A stretch of 64,000 nt of DNA from NVTR01 sp036479015 (lineage in GTDB: Bacteria > Pseudomonadota > Alphaproteobacteria > Rhodobacterales > Rhodobacteraceae), in assembly GCA_036479015.1 (NCBI GenBank), contig JAZGFB010000037.1:124001-188000 (forward strand), in the 5' to 3' direction. Each line of letters starts with the position of its first letter. The stretch's first letter is position 1. Under the pieces are notes generated by a model. That model had not been told where the DNA came from. It did no database searches and saw only the letters and a list, made by a program, of their open reading frames with translations. A program made the translations under genes and the position numbers. Below, piece by piece: positions 1 to 8,119 of the stretch.

Positions 1-651
1 AGTATGTTTTGATATCGCGTCAAGGGGCACTCGCAACTCCGGTTTTCCAGCCATGCCCAGAACCGAGGCATTCACTACCAAATCAGCCTGATCCAGCATA
101 TTACCGGCCTGAACCCAGTCGTGGACATGGATTTTTGAACCAAACTCTGTGCGCAAAGCATCTGCCCGGGCCTTGGTTCTGTTTGCAAGATGGATCTCGG
201 AAACACCTACATCCAGCAATGATGCCAATACCGCCCTGGCAGCACCCCCCGCACCGAAAACAGCGGCCGTGCTACCAGCGGGCTTCCAGTCAGGGGCGCC
301 TTGGCGCAGATTTTCAATAAAACCGTAGCCATCAGTGTTGTCTGCATGGATCCGCCCGTCTGGCCTAAAAATAAGTGTGTTAGCAGCCCCAATCAACGCC
401 GCTCGGTCGGTGATAATATCAGCCAACTCAAGCACAGCCTCTTTGTGGGGGACAGTAACATTTGCCCCGACAAAACCCAGTTTTGGCAATGTTCTGATGG
501 CATCTTTCAAGTCTGAATGGTTTATTTCCAACGGGATATAATGCCCCGCAATGCCGTAGCGCTGCAACCAATAGGTGTGCAAGGCTGGTGAGCGGCTATG
601 GGAAACCGGTGAGCCAATAACCCCGGCCAAAGGTATTTTCGTTAGGCTCAT
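1..651 (-). CDS. aroE: Shikimate dehydrogenase, 3' end cut by window edge
   Basis: Reduces 3-dehydroshikimate to shikimate with NADPH in aromatic amino acid synthesis (cytosol). The first 217 codons are visible, read leftwards from the ATG at 651, and the frame is open to base 1. The substrate-binding motif near residues 10-20 reads GVIGSPVSHSRSP, and NVTVPHKE follows near residue 65. NTDGYGF near residue 106 fits the conserved substrate-binding Asp, and the glycine-rich FGAGGAARA near residue 130 is the NADP-binding turn. The ATG overlaps the maf stop in an ATGA, so the two are translationally coupled. The family is about 270-280 residues, so roughly 60 codons lie outside the window. Confidence 0.95.
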   Translation of the reverse strand, partial: MSLTKIPLAGVIGSPVSHSRSPALHTYWLQRYGIAGHYIPLEINHSDLKDAIRTLPKLGFVGANVTVPHKEAVLELADIITDRAALIGAANTLIFRPDGRIHADNTDGYGFIENLRQGAPDWKPAGSTAAVFGAGGAARAVLASLLDVGVSEIHLANRTKARADALRTEFGSKIHVHDWVQAGNMLDQADLVVNASVLGMAGKPELRVPLDAISKHT

Positions 652-1247
652 CCTGGTAGCTCTTTGGTTTCTTTCAAATAGGACAACAATTCAAACATTG
701 GTAACCCCAGTACAGTAAAAAAGTCGCCCTGAACTTTGGAAAACAATCTAGCGCCCTCTTCTTCTAGTTTATAGCAACCTACAGAATGTTGGATACTATG
801 CCAGTTCCGTTCGACATAATCTGACAAATACTTGTCCGACGATGTGTGCATCGTTAACGATACAGCACCAACAAAACGCCATTTTGGATACCCATCCTGA
901 TAAATTACCACGGCAGAAAACAATTTATGGGTCCTACCAGCCAGCGCATACAGCTGATCCAGCGCCTGGTCCTTATTTTCTGGTTTCACCATTATCTGCC
1001 GATCAAGTTCCAGTACCTGATCGGCCCCAATAACAATTGCACCAGCTGTTTTGCTACTGACTTTTCTGGCTTTCGCCTCTGCTAATGCGTCAGCTATGTC
1101 GCGCGCCTTAGCCCTTTGCTGCTGCATAGAGGTGCGGATGGCGGCCTCATCAACACGGGCGTTGGTAACGGTATGTTTTACATTGGCAGCAATCAGCAAT
1201 CTGTGTCGGATTTCTGAACCTGATGCCAAAATGATGGGTGACGGCAT
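648..1247 (-). CDS. maf: Maf-family nucleotide pyrophosphatase
   Basis: Predicted nucleoside triphosphate pyrophosphatase (199 aa, normal family length) that hydrolyses non-canonical or modified NTPs. The N-terminal phosphate-binding signature LASGSEIRHRLL lies at residues 7-18, and the acidic metal-binding segment GADQVLEL lies near residue 95. The Asp-Gln pair instead of the Asp-Thr of dTTP/UTP-type Maf resembles the YceF (m7GTP) subgroup, but that assignment is inference. It is the first gene of a leftward maf-aroE operon (ATGA overlap) and starts at the edge of the AT-rich candidate origin, as maf often does in Rhodobacteraceae. Confidence 0.93.
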   Translation of the reverse strand: MPSPIILASGSEIRHRLLIAANVKHTVTNARVDEAAIRTSMQQQRAKARDIADALAEAKARKVSSKTAGAIVIGADQVLELDRQIMVKPENKDQALDQLYALAGRTHKLFSAVVIYQDGYPKWRFVGAVSLTMHTSSDKYLSDYVERNWHSIQHSVGCYKLEEEGARLFSKVQGDFFTVLGLPMFELLSYLKETKELPG

Positions 1248-1426
1248 TTGAATATCTCTGTGGAGGAATCGGCTGAAAACCTGTGCGTGACATAGTGGAA
1301 AACTGCTGTTTGCGCAGGTGATGTGGATTAGTCAGACATTTGTCAAGTTTCGTACCCATTCTATACACTGTGGATTGTTAGAAATTTAGTCTGTGGCTGG
1401 TTACTGTTTTTAATTTTATATGTTAG

Positions 1427-1435
1427 TTATCCACA
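1427..1435 (+). promoter_or_regulatory. DnaA box, perfect consensus
   Basis: TTATCCACA matches the bacterial DnaA-box consensus exactly. It lies in the middle of the AT-rich gap and is flanked by weaker boxes at 1322-1330, 1369-1377 and 1545-1553. Confidence 0.7.
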
Positions 1436-1523
1436 GAGTATATTTTGTTAACTATATGTTTTTAATTAGATAAATTAACTGTTCAGCTTGTAATAGTAAT
1501 AACTATCCCTGTTGACTAAACTG

Positions 1524-1538
1524 TTAATTGTTCATTAA
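1524..1538. promoter_or_regulatory. CtrA-type box TTAA-N7-TTAA
   Basis: TTAATTGTTCATTAA is a full TTAA-N7-TTAA site, the binding consensus of the alphaproteobacterial cell-cycle regulator CtrA. A near copy of its left part, TTAACTGTTCA, lies at 1475-1485 and differs at one base in eleven. In Caulobacter such sites repress origin firing; whether that applies here is inference. Confidence 0.55.
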
Positions 1539-1638
1539 TCCCCGGTATCCACAGGACCTACTAAATCAACATCCTTTTCTTTCTTTATATATTAATATTA
1601 GTAATACGCCGGTTAGAAAACCAAATGATCGGAAAACT

Positions 1639-2091
1639 ATGTCTGAGATACTGGCCAATACTTACCCTTGGGTAAAATCTCTGCATGTAATTTCCGTTAT
1701 TGCCTGGATGGCTGGGCTATTTTATCTACCCAGATTATTTGTCTACCATGTGGAACAAGCTGAACATGGTGGGCCCACGGATCATATGTTTCAATTGATG
1801 GAAAAAAGATTATTTAGGGCAATTATGAATCCTGCGATGATTTCTACCTGGGTCTTTGGCCTTTTACTTGTTTTTACACCTGGAATTATTGACTGGTCTG
1901 AATTTTGGCCGTGGACCAAGGCAGGTGGCGTTCTGGTAATGACTTGGTTTCACCATTGGCTGGGAAAACAGCGCAAAGAATTCATATCTGGCACATCTTC
2001 GGTCACAGGTCGCCAATTTCGCCTGATGAATGAGGTACCAACAGTATTGGTTGTTATTATTGTTTTATCAGTGATTGCCCGGCCTTTCTGA
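1639..2091 (+). CDS. hemJ: Protoporphyrinogen IX oxidase HemJ
   Basis: Membrane protein (150 aa) that oxidises protoporphyrinogen IX to protoporphyrin IX in heme synthesis. The ATG at 1639 (MSEILANTYPWVKSLHVISV) was chosen because the family begins just before the first helix; the frame is open further upstream only into the AT-rich gap. The conserved His in LHVISVIAWMAG and a PRLFVYHVE segment after helix 1 fit HemJ. Four hydrophobic segments follow, ending with LVVIIVLSVIARPF. Rho lies 120 bp downstream on the same strand. It provides the oxygen-independent type of this step, upstream of hemH elsewhere in the window. Confidence 0.9.
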   Translation: MSEILANTYPWVKSLHVISVIAWMAGLFYLPRLFVYHVEQAEHGGPTDHMFQLMEKRLFRAIMNPAMISTWVFGLLLVFTPGIIDWSEFWPWTKAGGVLVMTWFHHWLGKQRKEFISGTSSVTGRQFRLMNEVPTVLVVIIVLSVIARPF

Positions 2092-2114
2092 ACAATCGTT
2101 GACTCGTGGCGATT

Positions 2115-2150
2115 GGCGCAGTATCTAGCGCCCCTATGGCCGTCCGGCCA
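2115..2150 (+). other. Two tandem hairpins between hemJ and rho
   Basis: GGCGC (2115-2119) pairs with GCGCC (2128-2132), and TGGCC (2137-2141) pairs with GGCCA (2146-2150). No T-run follows, so these are not canonical intrinsic terminators. They lie in the rho leader, where autoregulation by Rho is known in other bacteria; any such role here is inference. Confidence 0.35.
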
Positions 2151-2211
2151 CTTATATTCCCATTAAACATAGAGACGCGCCCACTAATCTGCACGTTTTT
2201 GGAAAATTCCC

Positions 2212-3483
2212 ATGACACTAGAACGATTGACCTTGGCTGAATTGAAAGCCAAATCACCAAAAGACCTGTTGGCGATGGCTGAAGAGCTGGAAATTGAAAA
2301 CGCTTCCACCATGCGAAAAGGTGAAATAATGTTTTCAATTCTTAAGGAACGGTCAGAAGATGGCTGGGATATTTCTGGCGATGGGGTTTTAGAAGTCTTG
2401 CAGGACGGATTTGGCTTCTTAAGATCACCCGAGGCGAACTATCTGCCAGGCCCGGATGATATATATGTTTCGCCTGAAATGATCAGACAGTTTGCCTTGC
2501 GAACGGGTGATACAGTTGACGGCGGCATCCAGGCCCCTCGGGACAATGAGCGTTATTTTGCAACTACAGAAGTTACGCTGATCAACTTCGAAGACCCTGA
2601 AAAAGCCCGGCATAAGATCAATTTCGACAATCTGACACCGCTTTACCCCGATGAGCGGCTTAAGATGGAGATCGAAGATCCGACCATTAAAGACAAGACC
2701 GCCCGCATTATTGATCTAGTAGCGCCAATTGGTAAAGGCCAGCGGTCACTGATTGTTGCACCGCCCAGAACCGGTAAAACGGTTATCTTGCAAAATATTG
2801 CCCGCTCGGTCGAAATTAACCATCCCGATGCCTATTTGATCGTTTTGCTGATTGATGAACGGCCTGAAGAAGTGACTGATATGCAGAGATCGGTAAAGGG
2901 CGAGGTTATTTCGTCAACATTTGATGAACCGGCAAGCCGACATGTGGCCGTGGCTGAAATGGTGATCGAAAAAGCCAAGCGCCTGGTTGAACACAAACGC
3001 GATGTTATCATTTTACTTGATTCCATCACCCGGCTTGGCCGCGCGTTTAACACCGTTGTGCCGTCTTCTGGCAAGGTGCTTACCGGTGGTGTTGACGCAA
3101 ACGCATTGCAACGCCCCAAGCGGTTTTTTGGTGCAGCCCGTAATATCGAAGAGGGGGGTTCTTTAACTATTATCGCAACCGCGCTGATCGATACTGGCAG
3201 CCGGATGGACGAAGTCATCTTTGAAGAGTTCAAAGGTACGGGTAACAGCGAAATTATCCTGGATCGGAAAATTGCGGATAAGCGCACCTATCCGGCCATG
3301 GATATCCTAAAATCCGGCACCCGCAAGGAAGAACTGCTGATTGAAAAGATGGACCTGCAAAAAACCTATGTGCTGCGTCGCATCCTGAACCCAATGGGCA
3401 CAACCGATGCTATTGAGTTCTTAATCTCTAAGCTCAAACAAACCAAGTCAAACGCAGAGTTTTTCGATTCAATGAACGCTTAA
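2212..3483 (+). CDS. rho: Transcription termination factor Rho
   Basis: Hexameric ATP-dependent RNA helicase (423 aa, full length) that ends transcription at Rho-dependent terminators. The N-terminal domain opens with LTLAELKAKSPKDLLAMAEE. A cold-shock-like RNA-binding fold follows, with DGFGFLRSPE and the PGPDDIYVS stretch. The Walker A PPRTGKT lies near residues 184-190 and the Walker B LIVLLIDERPEEV follows. The Q-loop and R-loop regions (ASRHVAVAEMVIEKAKR; SGKVLTGGVDANAL) are intact. It lies upstream of mnmE on the same strand, as in the origin-proximal block of Rhodobacteraceae. Confidence 0.98.
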   Translation: MTLERLTLAELKAKSPKDLLAMAEELEIENASTMRKGEIMFSILKERSEDGWDISGDGVLEVLQDGFGFLRSPEANYLPGPDDIYVSPEMIRQFALRTGDTVDGGIQAPRDNERYFATTEVTLINFEDPEKARHKINFDNLTPLYPDERLKMEIEDPTIKDKTARIIDLVAPIGKGQRSLIVAPPRTGKTVILQNIARSVEINHPDAYLIVLLIDERPEEVTDMQRSVKGEVISSTFDEPASRHVAVAEMVIEKAKRLVEHKRDVIILLDSITRLGRAFNTVVPSSGKVLTGGVDANALQRPKRFFGAARNIEEGGSLTIIATALIDTGSRMDEVIFEEFKGTGNSEIILDRKIADKRTYPAMDILKSGTRKEELLIEKMDLQKTYVLRRILNPMGTTDAIEFLISKLKQTKSNAEFFDSMNA

Positions 3484-3513
3484 AATAATGTAATATCAAT
3501 GGGTTAAATCGCT

Positions 3514-4803
3514 ATGGATACGATTTATGCTCTTGCGACGGCGCCGGGAAAATCTGGTGTTGCTGTGGTTCGGGTTTCGGGCCCACAGGCTTGGGCGTCT
3601 GGTCAATGCATTGCGGGGCCGTTGCCAAAGCCGCGCCAATCTGCTGTTCGCAAACTGAAAACATCAGATGGTTCTGCGATTGACCAGGCGATGGTTATCA
3701 CGTTTGCAGCCGGGCATAGCTTTACCGGCGAAGAAACTGTTGAATACCACCTGCATGGCAGCACAGCCGTCGTTAAGGCATTGTTGAGGGTGTTGGCTAA
3801 GACTCAGGGCCTACGTCGCGCAGAACCCGGTGAATTCACCCGTCAGGCGCTTGAGAACGGACAGCTGGACTTGGCGCAGGTGGAAGGCCTTGCAGACCTT
3901 ATTGACGCGGAAACCGAGGCTCAGAGGTTACAAGCTCTAAAAGTTTTGTCAGGTGCATTGGGCCAACAGGCTAAGCTATGGCGTAGCAAATTGATCAGAG
4001 CAGCAGCGTTGCTGGAGGCGACAATTGATTTTGTCGATGAAGATGTTCCTGTTGATGTACGGCCAGAGGTTCTGAGCTTGGTTGATGAGGTGAGCACTAC
4101 CTTGATGCATGAGGCGAAAGGCGCAATCGTGGCCGAGCGTATCAGAGATGGTTTTGAAGTGGCAATTGTCGGCCCGCCAAATGTTGGCAAATCTACGCTA
4201 CTAAATGCGCTGGCTGGTAGGGATGCGGCGATCACTTCGGAAATTGCTGGTACCACCCGGGATGTTATTGAGGTGCAGATGGACCTGGCTGGTCTGCCAG
4301 TGACGTTTCTGGACACAGCTGGTTTGCGTGACACTACCGACACAATAGAAGCACTGGGGGTTGGTCGCGCCATTGAGCGGGCCAAGGCTGCCGACCTGCG
4401 GGTATTTTTAGGGCTTAGTGATACTACATTTGGTAGTGACCTTAAAAAGGCATACGATATACATGTATCAGCTAAGGCTGATATACATGACTCTGTCGGA
4501 TTGGCAGTTTCTGGTAAAACCGGTCAGGGGGTGTCGGATCTGACGGATCTGATTGCGGAAACCTTGGGCAAGCGCACTGCATTGGCCGTTACAGCAACCA
4601 GAGAACGCCATAGGGTGGCTATTGAAAAAGCAGTGACTGACCTGTCACTGGCCAAAGCAGAAATTATAGCCGGTGCTGAGCGCGCTGAATTTGCCGCAGA
4701 AGAATTGCGCAGCGCCATCCGTGCACTGGACTCATTGGTTGGTTTGGTAGATGTAGAACACTTGCTGGATGAAATATTCGCAAGTTTTTGCATAGGAAAG
4801 TAG
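3514..4803 (+). CDS. mnmE: tRNA modification GTPase MnmE
   Basis: GTPase (429 aa) that works with MnmG to make 5-carboxymethylaminomethyl-uridine at the wobble position of tRNAs. The N-terminal tetrahydrofolate-binding domain begins DTIYALATAPGKSGVAVVRVSG. A helical domain is split by the G domain: P-loop GPPNVGKST near residues 219-227, switch II DTAGLRD near residue 267. The catalytic C-terminal motif CIGK ends the protein. The gene stops one base before the mnmG start, so the two subunits of the enzyme are encoded together. Confidence 0.98.
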   Translation: MDTIYALATAPGKSGVAVVRVSGPQAWASGQCIAGPLPKPRQSAVRKLKTSDGSAIDQAMVITFAAGHSFTGEETVEYHLHGSTAVVKALLRVLAKTQGLRRAEPGEFTRQALENGQLDLAQVEGLADLIDAETEAQRLQALKVLSGALGQQAKLWRSKLIRAAALLEATIDFVDEDVPVDVRPEVLSLVDEVSTTLMHEAKGAIVAERIRDGFEVAIVGPPNVGKSTLLNALAGRDAAITSEIAGTTRDVIEVQMDLAGLPVTFLDTAGLRDTTDTIEALGVGRAIERAKAADLRVFLGLSDTTFGSDLKKAYDIHVSAKADIHDSVGLAVSGKTGQGVSDLTDLIAETLGKRTALAVTATRERHRVAIEKAVTDLSLAKAEIIAGAERAEFAAEELRSAIRALDSLVGLVDVEHLLDEIFASFCIGK

Positions 4804-4804
4804 G

Positions 4805-6676
4805 GTGTTTCACGTGAAACATTTTGACGTTATTGTTGTCGGTGGCGGCCACGCCGGAGCAGAGGCTGCGCATGCTTCTGCACGTTTGGGGGCGTCAACT
4901 GCTCTGATAACATTAAAAAAAACAGACATTGGGGTGATGTCTTGTAACCCTGCGATTGGTGGTTTGGGTAAAGGTCATCTGGTGCGGGAAATTGATGCGC
5001 TTGATGGTATTATGGGCTGCGCCGCTGATGCTGCAGGCATTCAGTTCCGTCTGTTGAACCGGCGAAAGGGGCCAGCAGTACAGGGGCCGCGGGCGCAATC
5101 AGACCGACAGCTATACCGTTCTGCAATTCAGGATGAACTAAACAAGTCGGAGAATATCACCGTTATAGAAGCAGAAGTTGTTGATATAATTCAGGAAGGA
5201 AACACGGTTACCGGTGTTGTTTTGGGTGACGGTAGTGAAATTATTGCTGCTGGGGTTATTCTTACAGTCGGCACATTTCTTCGTGGGACCATTCATATCG
5301 GTAGTAAAAGTCAGCCGGGCGGGCGTATTGGGGATGATCCATCTGTTAAGTTAGCCGAAAGAATGCTGGGGTTTGGGTTAAGCCTGGGGCGCTTAAAAAC
5401 CGGAACTCCGCCCCGTCTTGATGGGCGTACAATCAATTGGGACGGGCTGGAAATGCAGCCCGGTGACGAAACCCCGTCGATGTTTTCATTTCTGTCCAAA
5501 CAGCCCATGGCGCGACAGGTCAGCTGTGGGATTACCCATACCAACCCACATACCCATGATATTATTATTAAAAACCTTGCCAGCTCTGCCATGTATGGCG
5601 GTCAAATTGACGGGGTTGGACCACGATATTGCCCATCTATAGAAGACAAAGTGGTTCGCTTTGCGGACAAGCAATCGCATCAGATATTTCTTGAACCAGA
5701 AGGGCTTAACGACACGACTGTTTACCCTAATGGTATATCAACGTCACTGCCGTTAGATGTGCAAGTCAAGTATGTAAATTCCATCCAAGGACTTGAAAAT
5801 GCTAAGATAATTCAACCTGGGTATGCTATCGAATATGATTATATCGATCCCAGGTCGCTTACAGCAACACTTGGGCTGAAGGATATTCAGGGGCTTTATT
5901 TGGCTGGCCAAATTAATGGCACAACAGGTTACGAAGAGGCTGCAGCCCAGGGCTTGGTGGCCGGGCTAAATGCCGCCAGGGCGGCGCAACAGTTAAGCGA
6001 AATACAGTTTAGCCGAACAGAATCCTATATTGGCGTTATGATTGATGATTTGATCAGCCGTGGCGTAACAGAACCCTACCGGATGTTTACCTCTCGTGCT
6101 GAATTTCGCCTGACGTTGCGGGCTGACAACGCTGATCAGCGGCTTACACCAAAGGGAATTGACATCGGCTGTGTTACAATAGGCCGACAAAAAACATTTG
6201 CGGATAAGATGGATCGCCTAGAAGATGCCAGCAAAAGGTTGAACGCAGGGCAATTTACCCCACCTGTCGCCAGAAAGGCGGGCATAAAGGTGAGCGATGA
6301 CGGCAGCCGCAGGACTGGTATGCAGTTGCTGTCATTTCCAGATGTTTCGTTTGAGCAGCTCGTAACACTTGATCCATTGCTTGCAGATATTGATTTTGAA
6401 ACCCGGGAACAGGTTTCAAAAGAAGCGCTGTATATGAATTATATTAGACGTCAGAAACGTGATGTCGATTCCCTTAGTAGGGATGAGGGCCATGTTATCC
6501 CATTGGAATTTAAGTATGATCAGCTAAGTGGGTTGTCAAACGAACTTAAAAACAAGCTTGTCAATAGTCGCCCCTCGACCTTGGCGCAGGCCGCAAAAAT
6601 TGAGGGCATGACACCAGCGGCCCTTACATTGATATTAGCAAAAATTAAGCAGCCGGGTCAAAAATGGACGGCATAG
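4805..6676 (+). CDS. mnmG: tRNA uridine modification enzyme MnmG
   Basis: FAD-dependent partner of MnmE (623 aa, full length). The GTG start at 4805 follows a good AGGAAAG-type ribosome site. A parS site occupies codons 1-6 (reading MFHVKH), a feature shared with other alphaproteobacterial MnmG proteins. The FAD-binding dinucleotide fold is VIVVGGGHAGAEAA at about residues 9-22. The family motif MSCNPAIGGLGKGHLVREIDA follows. The C-terminal MnmE-binding region ends KIKQPGQKW. rsmG overlaps the 3' end. Confidence 0.98.
   Translation: MFHVKHFDVIVVGGGHAGAEAAHASARLGASTALITLKKTDIGVMSCNPAIGGLGKGHLVREIDALDGIMGCAADAAGIQFRLLNRRKGPAVQGPRAQSDRQLYRSAIQDELNKSENITVIEAEVVDIIQEGNTVTGVVLGDGSEIIAAGVILTVGTFLRGTIHIGSKSQPGGRIGDDPSVKLAERMLGFGLSLGRLKTGTPPRLDGRTINWDGLEMQPGDETPSMFSFLSKQPMARQVSCGITHTNPHTHDIIIKNLASSAMYGGQIDGVGPRYCPSIEDKVVRFADKQSHQIFLEPEGLNDTTVYPNGISTSLPLDVQVKYVNSIQGLENAKIIQPGYAIEYDYIDPRSLTATLGLKDIQGLYLAGQINGTTGYEEAAAQGLVAGLNAARAAQQLSEIQFSRTESYIGVMIDDLISRGVTEPYRMFTSRAEFRLTLRADNADQRLTPKGIDIGCVTIGRQKTFADKMDRLEDASKRLNAGQFTPPVARKAGIKVSDDGSRRTGMQLLSFPDVSFEQLVTLDPLLADIDFETREQVSKEALYMNYIRRQKRDVDSLSRDEGHVIPLEFKYDQLSGLSNELKNKLVNSRPSTLAQAAKIEGMTPAALTLILAKIKQPGQKWTA
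4806..4821. promoter_or_regulatory. parS centromere site 1
   Basis: TGTTTCACGTGAAACA is a perfect 16-bp palindrome identical to the bacterial parS consensus that ParB binds. It overlaps the mnmG start codon and encodes codons 1-6 of MnmG, so sequence here is under both coding and partition constraint. Confidence 0.93.
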
Positions 6677-7308
6677 AAACTGACGATATTGGCCGCCAGC
6701 AGTTTACTAAACGCATGGATGTTTCACGTGAAACAATGACAGATTTTGATACATACGCTGCATTGTTGCGAAAGTGGTCGCCAAAAATAAACCTAGTATC
6801 AAAAAATACTCTTCCCATGCTGTGGACCCGACATTTTTTGGATTCTGCTCAAATCTTGAGCCATGCTCATATTACGTCAGGGCACTGGGTTGATATCGGT
6901 AGTGGCGGTGGCCTTCCTGGGCTGGTTTTGGCGATACTTGCCAAAAAGAAAATGCCAGATCTCAGGTTTACATTTGTGGATAGTGATACACGAAAATGTG
7001 TTTTCCTTCAAACAGTTACAAGAGAGCTTAACTTACAAGTTAACATTCTTCCGCACCGAATTGACGCTATTGAGCCCCTGAGTGCCGATATACTTTCAGC
7101 CAGGGCGTTAGCGCCCCTTACAATTGTTCTGGGCTACGCGGCCAAACATTTAAATGGATCTGGACGGGCTGTTCTGATGAAGGGCGCTTCATTTCAGCAG
7201 GAAGTTGACGTCGCACTTGAAACTTGGGCATTTCAGAGCGATGAACATATCAGTATAACGGATAACGCTGCTGTAATTCTTAATATTGGAGACATCACGC
7301 GTGTCTGA
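6664..7308 (+). CDS. rsmG: 16S rRNA (guanine527-N7)-methyltransferase RsmG
   Basis: Methylates N7 of G527 in 16S rRNA using SAM. The SAM-binding motif WVDIGSGGGLPGLVLAIL lies near residue 78, and SADILSARALAPL follows. The ATG at 6664 overlaps mnmG by 13 bp and gives 214 aa. An internal ATG at 6715 (MDVSRETMTDFD, 197 aa) is also plausible, and neither has a clear ribosome site. A second parS site lies within codons 19-24 (DVSRET) of the long form. The family is about 200-210 aa, so the start is undecided. Confidence 0.95.
   Translation: MDGIETDDIGRQQFTKRMDVSRETMTDFDTYAALLRKWSPKINLVSKNTLPMLWTRHFLDSAQILSHAHITSGHWVDIGSGGGLPGLVLAILAKKKMPDLRFTFVDSDTRKCVFLQTVTRELNLQVNILPHRIDAIEPLSADILSARALAPLTIVLGYAAKHLNGSGRAVLMKGASFQQEVDVALETWAFQSDEHISITDNAAVILNIGDITRV
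6720..6735. promoter_or_regulatory. parS centromere site 2
   Basis: A second exact TGTTTCACGTGAAACA palindrome lies 1.9 kb after the first. It is inside the rsmG 5' coding region and encodes the VSRET segment. Both sites lie just upstream of parAB. Confidence 0.93.
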
Positions 7309-8110
7309 CCCCACCAGGCCAACTGGCCCAAAAATAATATCGGTAGTAAACCAAAAAGGCGGTGTCGGTAAAACCACAACCACCATAAACTTGGGTGCTT
7401 CATTGGCCGAGTTGGGGTTTAATGTATTGCTGGTAGATTTAGACCCCCAAGGAAATGCATCAACTGGTCTTGGTATAAGTAAAGAAAACCGCGCACTAAC
7501 AACCTATGACCTGCTACTTGATGAAGTGTCTATACAAGATGTAGTAAAGAATACGAATATTGACGGGTTGTGGATTGCCCCTGCAACAACTGACCTTAGC
7601 TCTGCAGATATTGAAATGGTGGCTAATGAGAAACGCAGTTTTTTGCTTCATGACGCCCTGAGGGACATCGCAATTGATGCCTATGAGTTTGATTATGTAC
7701 TGATAGATTGCCCGCCATCCCTTAACCTCTTGACCGTCAATGCCATGGTGGCCGCGCATTCCATACTGGTGCCGCTTCAAAGTGAATTTTTTGCGCTGGA
7801 GGGACTGTCACAACTGTTGCTGACAGTACGTGAAGTCAGGGCAACGGCAAATCCGGGATTGCGCATTGAAGGCGTGGTTCTAACTATGTTTGATGCGCGC
7901 AATAACCTGTCACGACTGGTAGAGGCAGATGCCCGTAAAAACCTTGGCGAATTGGTGTTTAATACGCTGATACCGCGGAATGTGCGCATTAGTGAAGCGC
8001 CGTCATATGCATTATCAGTATTAGAATATGACAGCCGATCTAAAGGCAGCCTTGCATATCGCGCACTGGCAGAAGAGTTAGTTGCAATTCAAGGTCGAGA
8101 CAAAAGGTAG
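7301..8110 (+). CDS. parA: Chromosome partitioning ATPase ParA
   Basis: Walker-type ATPase (269 aa) that moves ParB-parS complexes to segregate the origin. The GTG at 7301 is preferred because GGAG lies nine bases before it; an in-frame TTG at 7286 would add five residues. The deviant Walker A KGGVGKTT is at residues 19-26, Walker A' region DLDPQGNASTGLG follows, and Walker B VLIDCPPSLN is near residue 130. It overlaps rsmG by 8 bp and abuts parB, so rsmG-parA-parB are co-translated. Confidence 0.97.
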   Translation: MSDPTRPTGPKIISVVNQKGGVGKTTTTINLGASLAELGFNVLLVDLDPQGNASTGLGISKENRALTTYDLLLDEVSIQDVVKNTNIDGLWIAPATTDLSSADIEMVANEKRSFLLHDALRDIAIDAYEFDYVLIDCPPSLNLLTVNAMVAAHSILVPLQSEFFALEGLSQLLLTVREVRATANPGLRIEGVVLTMFDARNNLSRLVEADARKNLGELVFNTLIPRNVRISEAPSYALSVLEYDSRSKGSLAYRALAEELVAIQGRDKR

Positions 8111-8119
8111 GTGATCGCA

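Larger units (their letters stand above)
1248..1638. other. Candidate chromosomal replication origin (oriC)
   Basis: This 391-bp gap between divergent maf and hemJ is visibly AT-rich compared with its surroundings. It holds one perfect DnaA box TTATCCACA at 1427-1435 and one-mismatch boxes at 1322-1330 (minus strand, TAATCCACA) and 1545-1553 (GTATCCACA). A weaker, two-mismatch one lies at 1369-1377 (minus strand). A perfect CtrA-type TTAA-N7-TTAA lies at 1524-1538, and one GANTC methylation site lies at 1266-1270. parAB and two parS sites lie 3-8 kb away. In alphaproteobacteria oriC commonly sits in this gene neighbourhood (maf, hemE/hemJ, rho, mnmE, mnmG). No coding frame in the gap looks convincing. 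The site also presumably carries the maf and hemJ promoters. Confidence 0.72.

Noticed and set aside
1150..1368. 72-codon minus-strand frame reaching into the oriC gap
   Set aside because: It overlaps maf in another frame and has no ribosome site.
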